A stretch of DNA of 64,000 nucleotides from Prostheceraeus crozeri (taxonomy: Eukaryota > Platyhelminthes > Polycladida > Euryleptidae): positions 1-64,000 of the forward strand of contig CAJQUW010001464.1 of NCBI GenBank assembly GCA_907163375.1. Direction: 5' to 3'. The translations under genes and the position numbers were made by a program. Every line of letters starts with the position of its first letter. Positions within the stretch are counted from its first letter, which is position 1. Of the stretch, positions 1 through 10,329 are shown one piece after another. Below the pieces are notes generated by a model that ran no database searches, was not told where the DNA came from, and was given only the letters and a program-made list of their open reading frames with translations.

Positions 1-122
1 GTCATGTATAATTAATGATCCAATGAAGAACTTCCTTGAAGAGAAATGCACTATTATTTAGGGGCGCAATTACTAGCCTATAGGTTCTGCCCCGGGCGCC
101 TGATTTCAAAGATCCGCCACTG
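1..122. mobile_element. Terminus of a hAT-like element running off the left edge
   Basis: On the minus strand, reading inward from position 122, the sequence begins CAGTGGCGGATC and continues into a GC-rich stretch with GGCGCCCGGGGC. CAGTGGCGGATC is a common start of terminal inverted repeats in animal hAT transposons. The rest of the element lies outside the window, so neither the partner repeat nor the target duplication can be checked. Confidence 0.45.
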
Positions 123-244
123 TTATTTATGCAGTGAAATCTGTCTATAACGTATATTATGTATCCTTGTCACTCTCACCTTCTTTTATCAAAATTGAAA
201 TGACGCTCCTTCTGTAATCAGGTTTTTACAGTTTGTCTTCTTAC

Positions 245-447
245 AGTTGCATAGCCATAATTTTCTTTGCGTTCAGAGCGCCCAAGAAAAATACTGCATC
301 TACTGTGTTGGGTGAGATGTTGGCTTGTTCACACAGCTTCGTAATTCTTGTGATATCCGTAAATTGATTGATTAGATTCTGAGAACCAGTATCTTCATCG
401 AAGGTGAGAGCTGAAACTGGTGGACGTAGTGTTGACTGTGGCGATTG
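245..447 (-). CDS. Candidate internal coding exon, unknown host gene
   Basis: A 203-base open stretch on the minus strand starts after a TAG acceptor (450-448) and ends at a donor reading ACT|GTAAGAAG. It encodes about 67 residues of ordinary soluble-protein composition, including TFDEDTGSQNLINQFTDI and LCEQANISPNTVDAVFFLG. A stronger-looking acceptor (TTTTCAG) lies six bases further upstream, but using it brings an in-frame stop, so the nearer AG was chosen. I do not recognise the protein. The composition and donor favour a genuine host exon over noise; no neighbouring exon of the same gene was found. Confidence 0.42.
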
Positions 448-2170
448 CTAAATCTGAAAATGTTGAGAAACATTAAATAAATTATCGAGCTGATTCAAAG
501 CTCAGAAAACTTTGAAATATCAGATGTTAATAGGCGAAACCTCCAGTCGTTTAAAGGGGAAAGCCAATGCATTCAGTACAATAAAGCCAGCGTTTGCTGA
601 AGAAATACCAGTGAATGAACACAGCCAAGTCGTCACACGGGCGAATCCTGCTTACGCTCGTCATGTATTAAATACAATTACTATTGAATAGTCTTTGTCA
701 CACTTGTCACTATATCTCATAGGGATAGGCGGACGGTTACGGATAGATACTCGTGCCATATTGCTATCCTGTTCGAGGAAATCGGGTAACAGGTGAATAC
801 CGAATAACATGACATCATGTGTTAATCAGAATATAAGTTTATGGTAATAGTTATTGATTTTGAAAAGATCGCTTACCATACCATATAACGATGCACAGAT
901 CCTTGACTGACACATCCGCGTTGCAATTAGCTGACGAATGAGCTTGAATGCAGTGGAGCCGCAGTGTTTGCAATGGCGGGTAGAACACTGAAAAAACAAA
1001 ATCCACATACAATGCTATGAACATAGAACAAACGCATGCCATCTACATTCATGCAATCACAGATAAGTTCAGTAAAGGTAAAAGGAAACGGGGTAGGGGA
1101 TGACCCGAGACATATGACCGCTTTATTAAGAATAGAGCGCCACGCCTACCTTAAAGTTTCATTTTAACAGGCAATCCAGAGTTTAAACAACTAGGTATAA
1201 GGTCTTTATATAACGTCACTATCAGGTATCCACAATATTTATTGGCGAATTAACTTGTGTAAAAAAGTCAAAGAAACAAAAGAAACTCAAAAAGAATCTC
1301 AATACTCCACAGATTTGTATAACAGCAAAATCGACTCATGTGAATTCTGTCAAGACGCCATTTCGAAACTACCACCTACCCCCATCAGGCTACGAATCTG
1401 AGGAGGTCATTTTTGTAATTTTCAGAATTCCTGACTTTTTTGAAAAATTCCAAAAATGTTAAATTCTTCTTTCAATGAACGTCGGTTGTCTAACATGAAA
1501 GTGTAAATTAATCCAGTCCAGAAGGAAAATGATTCTGTTTCTTTTCTCACATAGGTTCATGAAGCATAACTCATAGATTTAACAATTACAACAAGCTCCA
1601 CCTTTTGGAGCGTACCTACCTACAATGTACCGTAAATAGCAGAAAAATGGATATTGAATTCACTCACCTCAATTTTCCCTATCTGATCGACTACGAGGGG
1701 ACCTTTTTAAATTTAAACATTTTATTTGCCATTTTTGGTACGAATCACGAGACCCAATGAAACGCATGTCAAATTTTCCGGAAAATCTCACCCATGGTTG
1801 ACCATAATTATAATTTTGACAGATACCTGAATTAATTTCTAGATTTTCTCTTTAGGCCCTTATATTCGTTTTTTAAAGTTTCCTGCTATATTATTGGAAA
1901 CATTTAGGCCTGTCCGTATTTTCTGGTTTCTTTCCATTCCCACATCACTCAATCAGAAGATAACTGCTCATTGCACTGTCTTGCAGGGATTCTTTTCTAA
2001 ACGATGTCTCGAATCATAAATGAAGGAAATTTAAGGGGTAAATCAAAATGAGGGGGATAAAATGAATTTTAATAGATTTAAGAAGAGAAGGGACCATGTC
2101 TTGAATGTTTGCTTACTTGAAATGGGTTCACGATCCCTGACAAGGCAAATCCACATCACTACAAGGAGCG
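448..2170. other. No supported gene
   Basis: AT-rich sequence. Short open frames near 826-1042 overlap each other in different frames and have no recognisable content. Nothing repeated elsewhere in the window was noticed. Confidence 0.5.
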
Positions 2171-2177
2171 AATGTGG

Positions 2178-2275
2178 AAGTCGACGTGGCCGAGCGAAGT
2201 GCCTAAGTCGTGTGATTTCTTACACTAAAATTAAGATAATGCATCAACTTAACCACTGGTATGAATTTCGATAAC
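2178..2275 (+). repeat. Possible decayed tRNA-derived SINE head
   Basis: The stretch GTGGCCGAGCGAAGTGCC resembles the A box and D arm of tRNA-Leu/Ser genes (TGGCCGAGCGG). A degenerate B-box-like stretch (GGTATGAATTTCGAT) follows about 70 bases later. The cloverleaf cannot be completed, so this is at best a SINE remnant. A real tRNA gene is unlikely. Confidence 0.25.
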
Positions 2276-2279
2276 AACA

Positions 2280-4030
2280 ATATTGTTGGATTAAATAATT
2301 GTCAGTTGGATGTATTGCATCAGAACTACTGCCATCACGCAATCCTTTGTGAATCCAACATCCACACAGTCAATGTCACTCAGGTCGTGTATCATTCTGA
2401 AATAGAAACCAAATAATGATCAAAGTAATATGCGAGCACTCAAAATCGGCCTTATATTCTCTTTTTCTAATTGCGATTTTGATTGAAGGTCGTTCATTCG
2501 TATTGCAATTCAAATGCCTATCTGAGGTAGAATTGCCATGTATTCACAGTCTGTTCCAGGACATGTAATGTCCCTAAAAACAGTACTTATAAACGAAAAA
2601 AACAGTACTTTAAATCGATAATGTACACTTACGGCATTTAAATTAAGATACTCACAGATAGCCTGACTTTACACTTAAAAAGTCCTCGTTCATAACTTAA
2701 TGTACTCGTCTCCTCGGAAACTCTTACATATAAATCTATGACTCGGACCTTTCTACGCGTGAAAGTCGATATCATGATTGTAATCATATACGTGGAGACA
2801 AACATTAATAAGTAGAACAAAACATGTAATTAAATCAGCCACACCTGAAAAAATTCAGAGTCGCTCTTCGAATTTCCCCGCTTCAAACGGCAGGCAAACG
2901 AGATCGTCCCTACCTTACTGTTTACCACGGCCACCTACACCAATTGCTTTCGCGTGCACGTGGCGTCTAGCAATTGTTCGTGATCGCAATATACCATTTA
3001 ATTACGTCACAAACGAGGGTTTGTCGTGGGGCCTTCGCCCTGCAATTTCAAGAGAATGCGATGTCAGAAGCAATTTACATTTCAATTCGACTCAAAAAAG
3101 CTTACAAAAAAGCTTGCAAAATTTCGGCACGGTAGTGGTGTGCCTTCGACATGACGTCACAAGAAGCTTGCACAAGTACAATTACCATCAATGTCCATAT
3201 TCACACAATTTGTTTATCGATTCGAGAAATATTGTGCAACATAAACGCAGAAGACTCTTATTATCCATAAAAAAAATCCGGAACTATTAGTATAATCCAC
3301 CTTTTTATGATACTTATTCAACTATTCAGAAATTAATGTTGGTTTAAGTATGATGAAATTGAATGCCATACAGTGTATACTTCGAATTCAACTTCATAAA
3401 AGAAATTTTATTCGATTGAGAAAAACCTGCAACCATTCTGTTACAGACCTCAATAAATCATTTTAGATCTTTAGATTATCAGATTTATCTATCTTGATAT
3501 ATCCGATTCAGTTTAAGGATTTTGACGATCCAAGGATTTACAACAAGGAAAGATTGCTTATTTATTTCTTAAAAAATGCTCAATTAATCCCATCAAATCA
3601 AGATAAACGTTGTAACTTTAATAATCCTTTACATTCATTTTTCAGGCATAAATATTCTAAATTCACGCTAATAACATTCATCACAAAATACATCTGTATG
3701 AATTGAATTAGTGAATAGAACAAAACAAAGCAAATCAATTTTTTCAAAAGAGCAAACGAAGAAAACAATCTTGAAAGCTTTCCGGATCTCGTCTTTGGGG
3801 ATTGCAATGAAGAGATACTCTGAAATCAGTTTGCGATAAATACTGTAAAAATCAATAACAAAATAATCCACACTTAGAATCTTACATGTATCTTTAAATT
3901 GATCTACAAGCCAATGACATTCTTCTAAATATGGCCACAGCAAACCCGGTCTCACTTGTCAAGTTTACAACGTCCAACTGTATTTCATTGATATATTAGA
4001 TTATGTTTCATATAAGAAAAATGTCGACAG
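2280..4030. other. No supported gene
   Basis: AT-rich. Around 3100-3170 the motif AAGCTTGCA/AAGCTTACA recurs three times within 80 bases. The open frame near 3494-3706 and the opposite-strand frames at 3598-3955 have no domain or splice support. Confidence 0.45.
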
Positions 4031-4031
4031 A

Positions 4032-4382
4032 ATAGAACAATTTAAGCACTAAATTCCTTGGCAGCCGTAGACCAGTTTCGTCCTTGAAGGGCTCATCCAT
4101 AATCACCTCAGAAGGCCTAAACTAACACAAGCTTAAGATATCTAGAATGACTGTAGCCATAGCTCATGACGCACACAGGCTGCTGTGCGTTTATTTATCC
4201 GCTTTGCCGGGCGGTTGAATAATCATAAAATTTGCAGAGTGCCAGTTCGCCGGGACATACGTAGAAAAATGTCACAGACTTTAACAATATAAGCATTGAG
4301 TTTCTTTAGCAGCCGGGGAAAGCCCGATACGTCCTCAGAGGACTCAACAATACGACTCGAAAGGCCTCAAACTAGCTTGGAC
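4032..4382. repeat. Two diverged copies of a ~105-bp repeat in tandem
   Basis: The segments 4032-4135 and 4272-4382 align in the same orientation about 240 bases apart. Shared landmarks are a run of the form AACAATNTAAGCANT, then GCAGCCG, then a GTCCT hairpin-like stretch, then AGGCCT. On the minus strand each copy has GAGGACGNA or AAGGACGAA after a short complementary stem, reminiscent of retroelement tails (possibly Penelope-like), but no coding sequence is attached. The family is uncertain. Confidence 0.4.
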
Positions 4383-4694
4383 AACAAATAAACAAATAAC
4401 AACACAGGCCCAAAATAATGAGAACGTCTAACAGAACTTAATAAGCCATAATGAAATTCGCATTGCCTCATGAATCGTCGAGGACATGTCATCGCAGCGA
4501 TACCACACCCAGTCGTTTATCATCATGAAAAATTGCACCAGATAGAGCTTCTGAAAATGGAAATAAAGACAAGGTAATCAATTTTAAAGGAACCGTATCA
4601 AATTAGAATTATAGAGATCGTCAACCCACATTCACCAATATCAATCATTCACCCTAGTTCGTATGCCACTTACATGCTGGGATCACTGGGAGAT

Positions 4695-5155
4695 AGTTAC
4701 ATTGAATAGTATGAATTTGTCACTATTCTGAACTCTTCCGATGAAAAGGCTTGAAGTGTGAAAAATGTCCCGGTTTTTTTATCACCATCAAGTAACCGCA
4801 ACTGGCAAAACAAGCTCCATGTCATGACATCCATTAAAATTGGCCATATACATCTATTGAAGAACTTTGTAAAGTGGCAACGAACCATCCACATTAATAC
4901 TCGACATCGAAATACTTAACCGATTTCCATCAGCATCATGCAAACAACAAAATTATTGTTTTCAACTACTGTTTAGATTATCTGTTACGAAAATATGCTG
5001 TCGACCCATCGTTGCTTAAAACATAATTGCTTTCAATTTTTTTTCTTAGACGTACCGTCATAGGATCTTGGGAAGCTTATGCCCGGATTAAATTTGTGTA
5101 ATAGGTCTAGTCCAACCATCAGTAGGCCCTACATGCAGAGGGTGTAATAACACAT
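4695..5155 (-). pseudogene. Decayed second copy of the tnp2-type transposase gene
   Basis: This stretch aligns base by base, with many small insertions, deletions and substitutions, to 9600-9990 of the transposase gene at 8437-10322, in the same orientation. Shared pieces include GGCAAAACAAG, AAAATTGGCCATA, CCATCCACATTAATACTC and ATTTCCATCAGCATCATGC. It covers the junction between the N-terminal region and the DGLPL catalytic segment. No frame stays open for more than about 65 codons. It lies about 4.9 kb from the main copy, or about 2.3 kb once the intervening piggyBac is ignored, so it may be half of an older tandem pair. Confidence 0.8.
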
Positions 5156-5236
5156 GAGCGTCAGGGAATAACTAGAAATTCTCCTTCTGCTTGATATAAG
5201 GAAACATTTACGATGGAATACCTTTCACAAGTGTTC

Positions 5237-5554
5237 AACCCCCACAGAATTAAATATTTTGTTTATCTGCTTCGTTTCTAGAAGAGAGATAATACGAAAC
5301 TGACGGTACATATAGGAAACCTATTAAGTGGGCAGAAGGAATTCCTAATACCTTACAGAGATAGGAAAAAAGTCGTGCGTTCGCTTGTGGGCGGGGGGGG
5401 TGGGGTGGGGAGCGATTAATGTGAGTTCCAGCAAAGTGCTTCGATTGCCAAAATTCCTTCAGATTCGAAGACTTCAGATCATTGCCCACAAGTTTTCTCC
5501 ATAATGTTGGCCCTTCCGATCATTATTAAGTTATATAATAATATATTAATAATA
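5237..5554 (+). repeat. Repeat R, first part (interrupted by piggyBac)
   Basis: This matches 30330-30600 in inverted orientation, from CCCACAGAATTAAATATTTT through GTGGGCA...GGAATTCCTAATACCTTAC to CTTCCGATCATTATTAA. Repeat R resumes after the piggyBac at 8147. The copy here has a local G-run expansion (around 5390-5412) absent from the 30-kb copy. Read on the plus strand the 30-kb version carries an open stretch containing KKEFLIPYQDRKQSC, which hints that R derives from a coding element; I cannot assign it. Confidence 0.75.
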
Positions 5555-5594
5555 TTAACCCTTTCACTGCTAGGTAGTTTGCTTGCAGCGCGGG

Positions 5595-5676
5595 TGACGG
5601 AAAGTTCCGTCATAATCCATGTGTACGCTAGGCGGATCAATTCGATGTCATGCGCGGATGACGGAAGGTTCCGTCA
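5595..5676. repeat. Left subterminal palindromes of the piggyBac element
   Basis: Two 18-bp palindromes of the form TGACGGAANNTTCCGTCA occupy 5595-5612 (centre AG) and 5659-5676 (centre GG). Their position just inside the left end, with matching copies at the right end, makes them candidate transposase-binding sites. Confidence 0.8.
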
Positions 5677-6060
5677 TGATGAATTTCTCTAATGCATTGT
5701 CTTCTACGCGTTGTTTCATATGTTGCAATCTAGTGAAAATTCATGCACTAGCAGCTTTTAGTGATCTTTGCACAATTATTTACACATTATATGAACATGC
5801 AGTGGTGTTCGCTTAATTGTTATTTGCATGATATGCCAGTAACAAAATACGATTCTGTTCAGCGGAGTTTGATACTTCATCAGTATTTTCATAATGCTTC
5901 ATTATTTTGACATTTCTATTCCCGTGGAAAGTCTCGCTTGAAGTACCTTTATTTATAATTACATGTAAGTTGGCATAACCCAGTTATTTTTTTAAGTAAA
6001 ACATCATTATTGGCAATAATGTTATAAATTGGTAACAAGCAGATCATAAACACCACTGGA

Positions 6061-7737
6061 CTAAGAATATTCATGCCAGATATTAAAACATGGATGCGCA
6101 CAAAGAAGCGGGTTTTTTTCACAGGATGAACAGAAAAGTCGAGTTTCCCTTCGAATTCCTTTTGAAGAGCACACTCGGCATCTCAGAGAAGGGTTGTTTT
6201 TCTTCTGAGATGCCGGTATCTTTGATGGAAGATGATTACTTGCAGCAATATCGCCGGCCCCTATAACTGTTGGTTTCCGAGAGTATTGAGATCGTCTTCC
6301 AATGCCCGTGCTCTCAAAAAGATGAGAAACGCACGCTAATGTATACTTCAAGAAGGTGGAATTGCATCGATGCTGCTTGTAAATCGCAAAAGAATTCAAT
6401 AAAAGACGTTGTAAAAGATGGATTCCGACTTTTGTAGTCCAATTCATCGATTTTCGTGTGCAGTCATAGGGATGGATTTGTGCATCAGTCTCGTCCACCA
6501 GTCCCATATTTTGATTGTAGTCCGATAGAGATTGCGGTCGCTTTACAGTCACTATTCCGCCACCTTTCTTTCTAATATTGCGATCTACGGTGGACACAAT
6601 GCCCCGTGTGTCGAGAATGGCAATTTTCTTTGTCCCCGATTGCTTCTTCTCCGAAAAGCAACTGAAAAGAATACAGTCTTTACGGAAATATTTCGGATTT
6701 TCATTTATCCCAGGAAAATCTTCGCGTATCACTTGTGGCAGTCTGTTAAATCTCGTTGTTCCGCATAGATGCGTCCGTCTTCTAACTAAAAATTGAGCCA
6801 GCTTTTCATTGATGAAAAAATTATCACAAAAAATCCTGTAATTCATATCAAATAGGTTGGATGCAAGTGAAACGACAACTTTGCCACCAAATCCAAGTTG
6901 TGAAGTATCAGAAGACAGTGTCTCAGGAATAACTAAATTCGAGGCCGTAGTGTGAACATGAAAGTTCCACATGTAACCGTGCTGGTCGACCAAGGCATAT
7001 ATCTTGATACCGTATCGTGATCGCTTACTGGGTATAAAGTTCCGAAAGTATAAGCGACCTTTGAAAAGTAGAAGCACTTCATCAATAGCAACATTTTCGG
7101 TTGGCATGTAGCTATTTTGAATGATGCATTTTATCTTTGCAATAAAATCCGATAACTTATGAAGCGGATCATTTGTATCAAGTCGGTCATAATCGGTGAA
7201 CCGAAGAAATCGAAGAATTATTTGGAAACGATCTCGAGAAAGACAGACTTTATTAAAAAAGAAAGGTGTCTCAATCATTTCCTCCGTCGACAAGTATGAC
7301 TCAATAGACGGTTACTTAATAGTTCCCATTACAAATACACAACCAAGAAACTTTCGCATCTCATCTGGAGTTACATCTTTCCAATTTTTGATTCGGGAAT
7401 GTGGAGCCACGTTCTCAGTAGTTTCGATGGAAATGCGAGCCCGAATGTTCGTGAATTTCGCCAAGTCTTCGAATAAAGCGTCCGGGAACATGATATTGAA
7501 AAATGAAATTTCATCATTCATTTCACTAGTCTGATAGCGAGGATGAACGCCATGTATACCATAAAATGTTTGGTCGATTTGTCTGAATGAGTCGTTGGAG
7601 GTGACCTCCGTCCATGGGGGATTTTCGAAGTTTACTTCTTCTAAAAGATCAGCATTTTCATCGTACTCCAGATCACTGGAGGAATTATCAGTGTCAGTCA
7701 TCATCAATTGTAATGACGAACCTGTGTACATACGCAC
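6061..7737 (-). pseudogene. piggyBac transposase, one in-frame stop
   Basis: The gene reads from 7737 to 6061 in a single frame interrupted by TAA at 7312-7314, in the segment GTIK-stop-PSIESY, where the family usually has a lysine-rich stretch before PSIxxYW. Upstream are an acidic N-terminus and the DDE_Tnp_1_7 entry region; downstream are 410 codons. Counting from the methionine after the stop, the catalytic aspartates are visible at residue 71 (AIDEVLL), 157 (FCDNFF) and 267 (MGLVDETD). The C-terminal cysteine-rich domain is complete (C372, C375, C388, C391, C398, C402, then H407). The enzyme would excise and insert DNA at TTAA. Total length, about 560 codons, is normal for the family. 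One stop and no frameshift suggest a fairly young copy. Confidence 0.93.
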
Positions 7738-7959
7738 GTATATCTATAGTTTTATCGAATAATGCAATTCCATGTGAAATGTGACAAGCTCTTTATGATA
7801 TCTACAGTTTGAATTCTCTCATCGATTTGCAGAAAACTTATATCGTTAGAAAGCGGAAAACCTGATGTATGTGATGCATCTGATATCATTGGCATCACAC
7901 ACAGTCGATGGCTTCATACGCGGGTTTCAAAAAACGTATGTAGGAATCTTCTCATATCA

Positions 7960-8127
7960 TGACGGAAGCTTCCATCATTGCGCGTCACTCACAGTGACCA
8001 ATTCAAAATATGATGTTTCCTTCGCAAGCAAGAAATCATATTGAATGACGGAAGCTTCCGTCAATCGCTTATTAGAGAAAATGCATCAGCATGTCAAGTG
8101 ACAGAATTATGACGGAAGCTTCCGTCA
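7960..8127. repeat. Right subterminal palindromes of the piggyBac element
   Basis: Three copies of the palindrome lie at 7960-7977 (one mismatch, TTCCATCA), 8046-8063 and 8110-8127, the last two being exact TGACGGAAGCTTCCGTCA. There are three at this end against two at the left end. Confidence 0.8.
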
Positions 8128-8146
8128 TTAGCGTTGAAAAGGTTAA

Positions 8147-8485
8147 AGAAAGTAGCAGGCGTACGAAAATTAGTTCACTTGATGATTTCACATCTTCTCC
8201 TCGGCATTGCTCACTGTACAGTGCATACATTGAATCGAAGCCAAGACAGGGATGTGTGTTTTGGTGTGTACGAAGTGATATCACAGCACGCACGCATCTC
8301 TCACTGGCTCTGGTGTCCCCTGCTGACAGCTTATTGTTTGCCATTTCCAATAGCAAGCCACACATGAATTATCCATTCGAGAAGGAGCAAGTTGATGTGC
8401 CATTTCGACATTAAGGTTGCATACAATTCTTCCTTTCTAGGAAACCGAAGCGCGCGCAGATGAATCTAATTCTGTGTTTCTACCT
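8147..8485 (+). repeat. Repeat R, second part
   Basis: This continues repeat R after the piggyBac. It matches 30000-30325 in inverted orientation, from AAAGTAGCAGGCGTACG through GCTCACTGTACAGTGCATAC to TACAATTCTTCCTTTCTAGG. Similarity ends near 8485, where the 30-kb copy continues differently and the tnp2-type gene begins. Overlapping open frames on both strands here (8072-8414) have no recognisable content. Confidence 0.75.
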
Positions 8486-10322
8486 TTAGAATAATATCCT
8501 ATCTTCAAAATTTTACTGTCATATGGTGTGTTGTACAAGCTGTGAGAAAAGCGAAGTTTGTGACCAATAACAGTACCATCGGGTAACACTCTATCAACAA
8601 TGCACGGGCTATGATTAATAACAGCACAGTTATCAGGGCTTCTACTGCTAAAGTACAATTTATCATCTCTCTTTAGATATTCGTTCACTTGATATTCTCG
8701 TAGTAACGACATCTGTTTCGTAATATGGGAGAAAGTGTAGCGTGTTTTTTGCAACCTCCGTTTAATTTTTCCGAGGAAGTTCTCGAAGCGCCAAGTTGAA
8801 AAACTAGACAAATTTCTGAACTTTCTGTAGAACTCTGGAATGTGTAGGGCAACGTGGAAGTTGTAGGACACAGAGTACTCACCAAATAGCAGGGGCATTT
8901 TTTGGATAAAAAGCTTCAAAGAATCTTCAGCACATCCACTTAGATAACCGAGAGAAGAACTATCAAAAACATAGATGGAAAAATGAAGATGAAGAAAGTG
9001 TTCATAGTAATCCTGCTTGAGATATTTTTTGAAAACATATGGTCCTAAATATAGCAAAAACAGACGAAATTCACAAGCCTTCCAGAATTTTAGATCTGTG
9101 TCTATGCGCCGACCTTTTCTTTGAAATTCTTTAGGTGTATACTTCCTAATATTTTCAATGAAATCACTCAGTTCTGATAAGTCAGCCTGGGTGACTCTGC
9201 AAGGAACGTGAAAAGACTTTACTCTATTGAAGTAGAGATGGAAAAGTCTACGAACAATTCCCAAATATATCGCGTGCTGTGTGTCTACGGGAAAGTCTGA
9301 CAGCGTTGCTACTTCAGTCAGAGGAGTAAGAGCTTTTTGATTGGATTCTTCAAAATTATGAAAACTTGCATCTGAACGCATCACATCAGTAAATGTTGGG
9401 TAGCACATCCTATTATTTATGCGTACAGCTGAACATCTACAATATGGACATCCTTGAGAAGAAGTGTGGCCCTCAATGCATAAAATCGAACTTTTCGCGG
9501 GAGCATCAAGCATAAAAGTCAATTTTCTCAGCTTCACTACCATACTTTCGTTAAAACAGACACCGACATTTTTCAGAGCACTTATTTCTTCGATAAAAGG
9601 CTTGAGGTATAAAGAAAAGTCCGGTTTTTTATCACCAACATGTAACGCAACTGGCAAAACAAGTTCCATGTCATTGACATCAATTAAAATTGGCCATACA
9701 TCTGTTGAAGAACTTTTGTAAAGTGGCAGACCATCCACATTAATACTCAATCGATATACTGTACTGGATTTCCATCAGCATCATGCAAACACAAAATTTT
9801 GTTTCCAACTAGGTATTTAAGATTGTCTGTCACGGAAAAATATGCTGACTTTGATTTTTCTGTCGACCCTTCGTTGCTTAACACATAATTACTTTCAAAT
9901 TCCTTTCTAAAGAGGTAATATGATCTTGGAAGCTGTATGCCAGGAATAAATTTGTGTAATATGTCTAGCAAACCTTCAGTATATGCACGAGGGACATGGA
10001 AAGTAATTTCATTCAGATCGTATAAAGCTCTATACAGGGTTCCTTGCTCATCAGAAAAACTGTCATCTGTGGAGCAAGAGGAGGAGGACGAATCATCCGC
10101 TCTGATATAACTATTTAAGTTTTCTTCTAAACCGTCAAACACAGCTTCCCAATTAACGCTTTCAGGGTAAACGGAAGAACTCTCATGCCTATCCTCAAAC
10201 TGAATTTCAAAATTACTGTCTTCCGCGTGTAAGAGGCTTCTATCTGCATTAGAAAAAGATTCCTCCAATAACGAGTCAATTGCATGTCTAACCTGGGTAT
10301 TTGCAGTTCTCCTATCAGACAT
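8437..10322 (-). pseudogene. tnp2 / CACTA-type transposase gene, one frame break
   Basis: Two consecutive minus-strand frames, 10322-9747 (191 codons) and 9750-8437 (437 codons), overlap by four bases where the reading phase changes. The first has an acidic, serine-rich N-terminus. The second opens with SINVDGLPLYKSS and VWPIL, then MLDAPA, a C-x2-C pair (CPYC, residues 101-104), FPVDTQHAIYLGI and, late, WRFENFLGKIKRRL. These are hallmarks of tnp2-like transposases in many invertebrate genomes (related to EnSpm/CACTA), a DDE nuclease that cuts at the element ends. The catalytic candidates are D6, D82 and the later FE. The last ~12 codons run into repeat R, so the natural C-terminus may be replaced. 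The phase change could be a frameshift or a small intron; a frameshift is simpler. Confidence 0.78.
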
Positions 10323-10329
10323 TTTGTCG

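Larger units (their letters stand above)
5555..8146 (-). mobile_element. Complete piggyBac element with TTAA target duplication
   Basis: The element is bounded by TTAA at 5555-5558 and at 8143-8146. Inside these the ends read CCCTTTCACTGCTAGG on the left and, on the complementary strand, CCTTTTCAACGCTAATG on the right, which align as diverged terminal inverted repeats. Both ends carry several copies of the 18-bp palindrome TGACGGAAGCTTCCGTCA. The interior holds one minus-strand transposase gene. At about 2.58 kb it has the size of an autonomous piggyBac. The uninterrupted copy of the surrounding repeat at 30 kb confirms the insertion point. The transposase is broken, so this copy should now depend on an outside enzyme. 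Confidence 0.93.

Noticed and set aside
5390-5412. G-run (GGGCGGGGGGGGTGGGGTGGGG) as a regulatory or quadruplex site
   Set aside because: It is absent from the other copy of the same repeat, so it is probably simple-sequence expansion.
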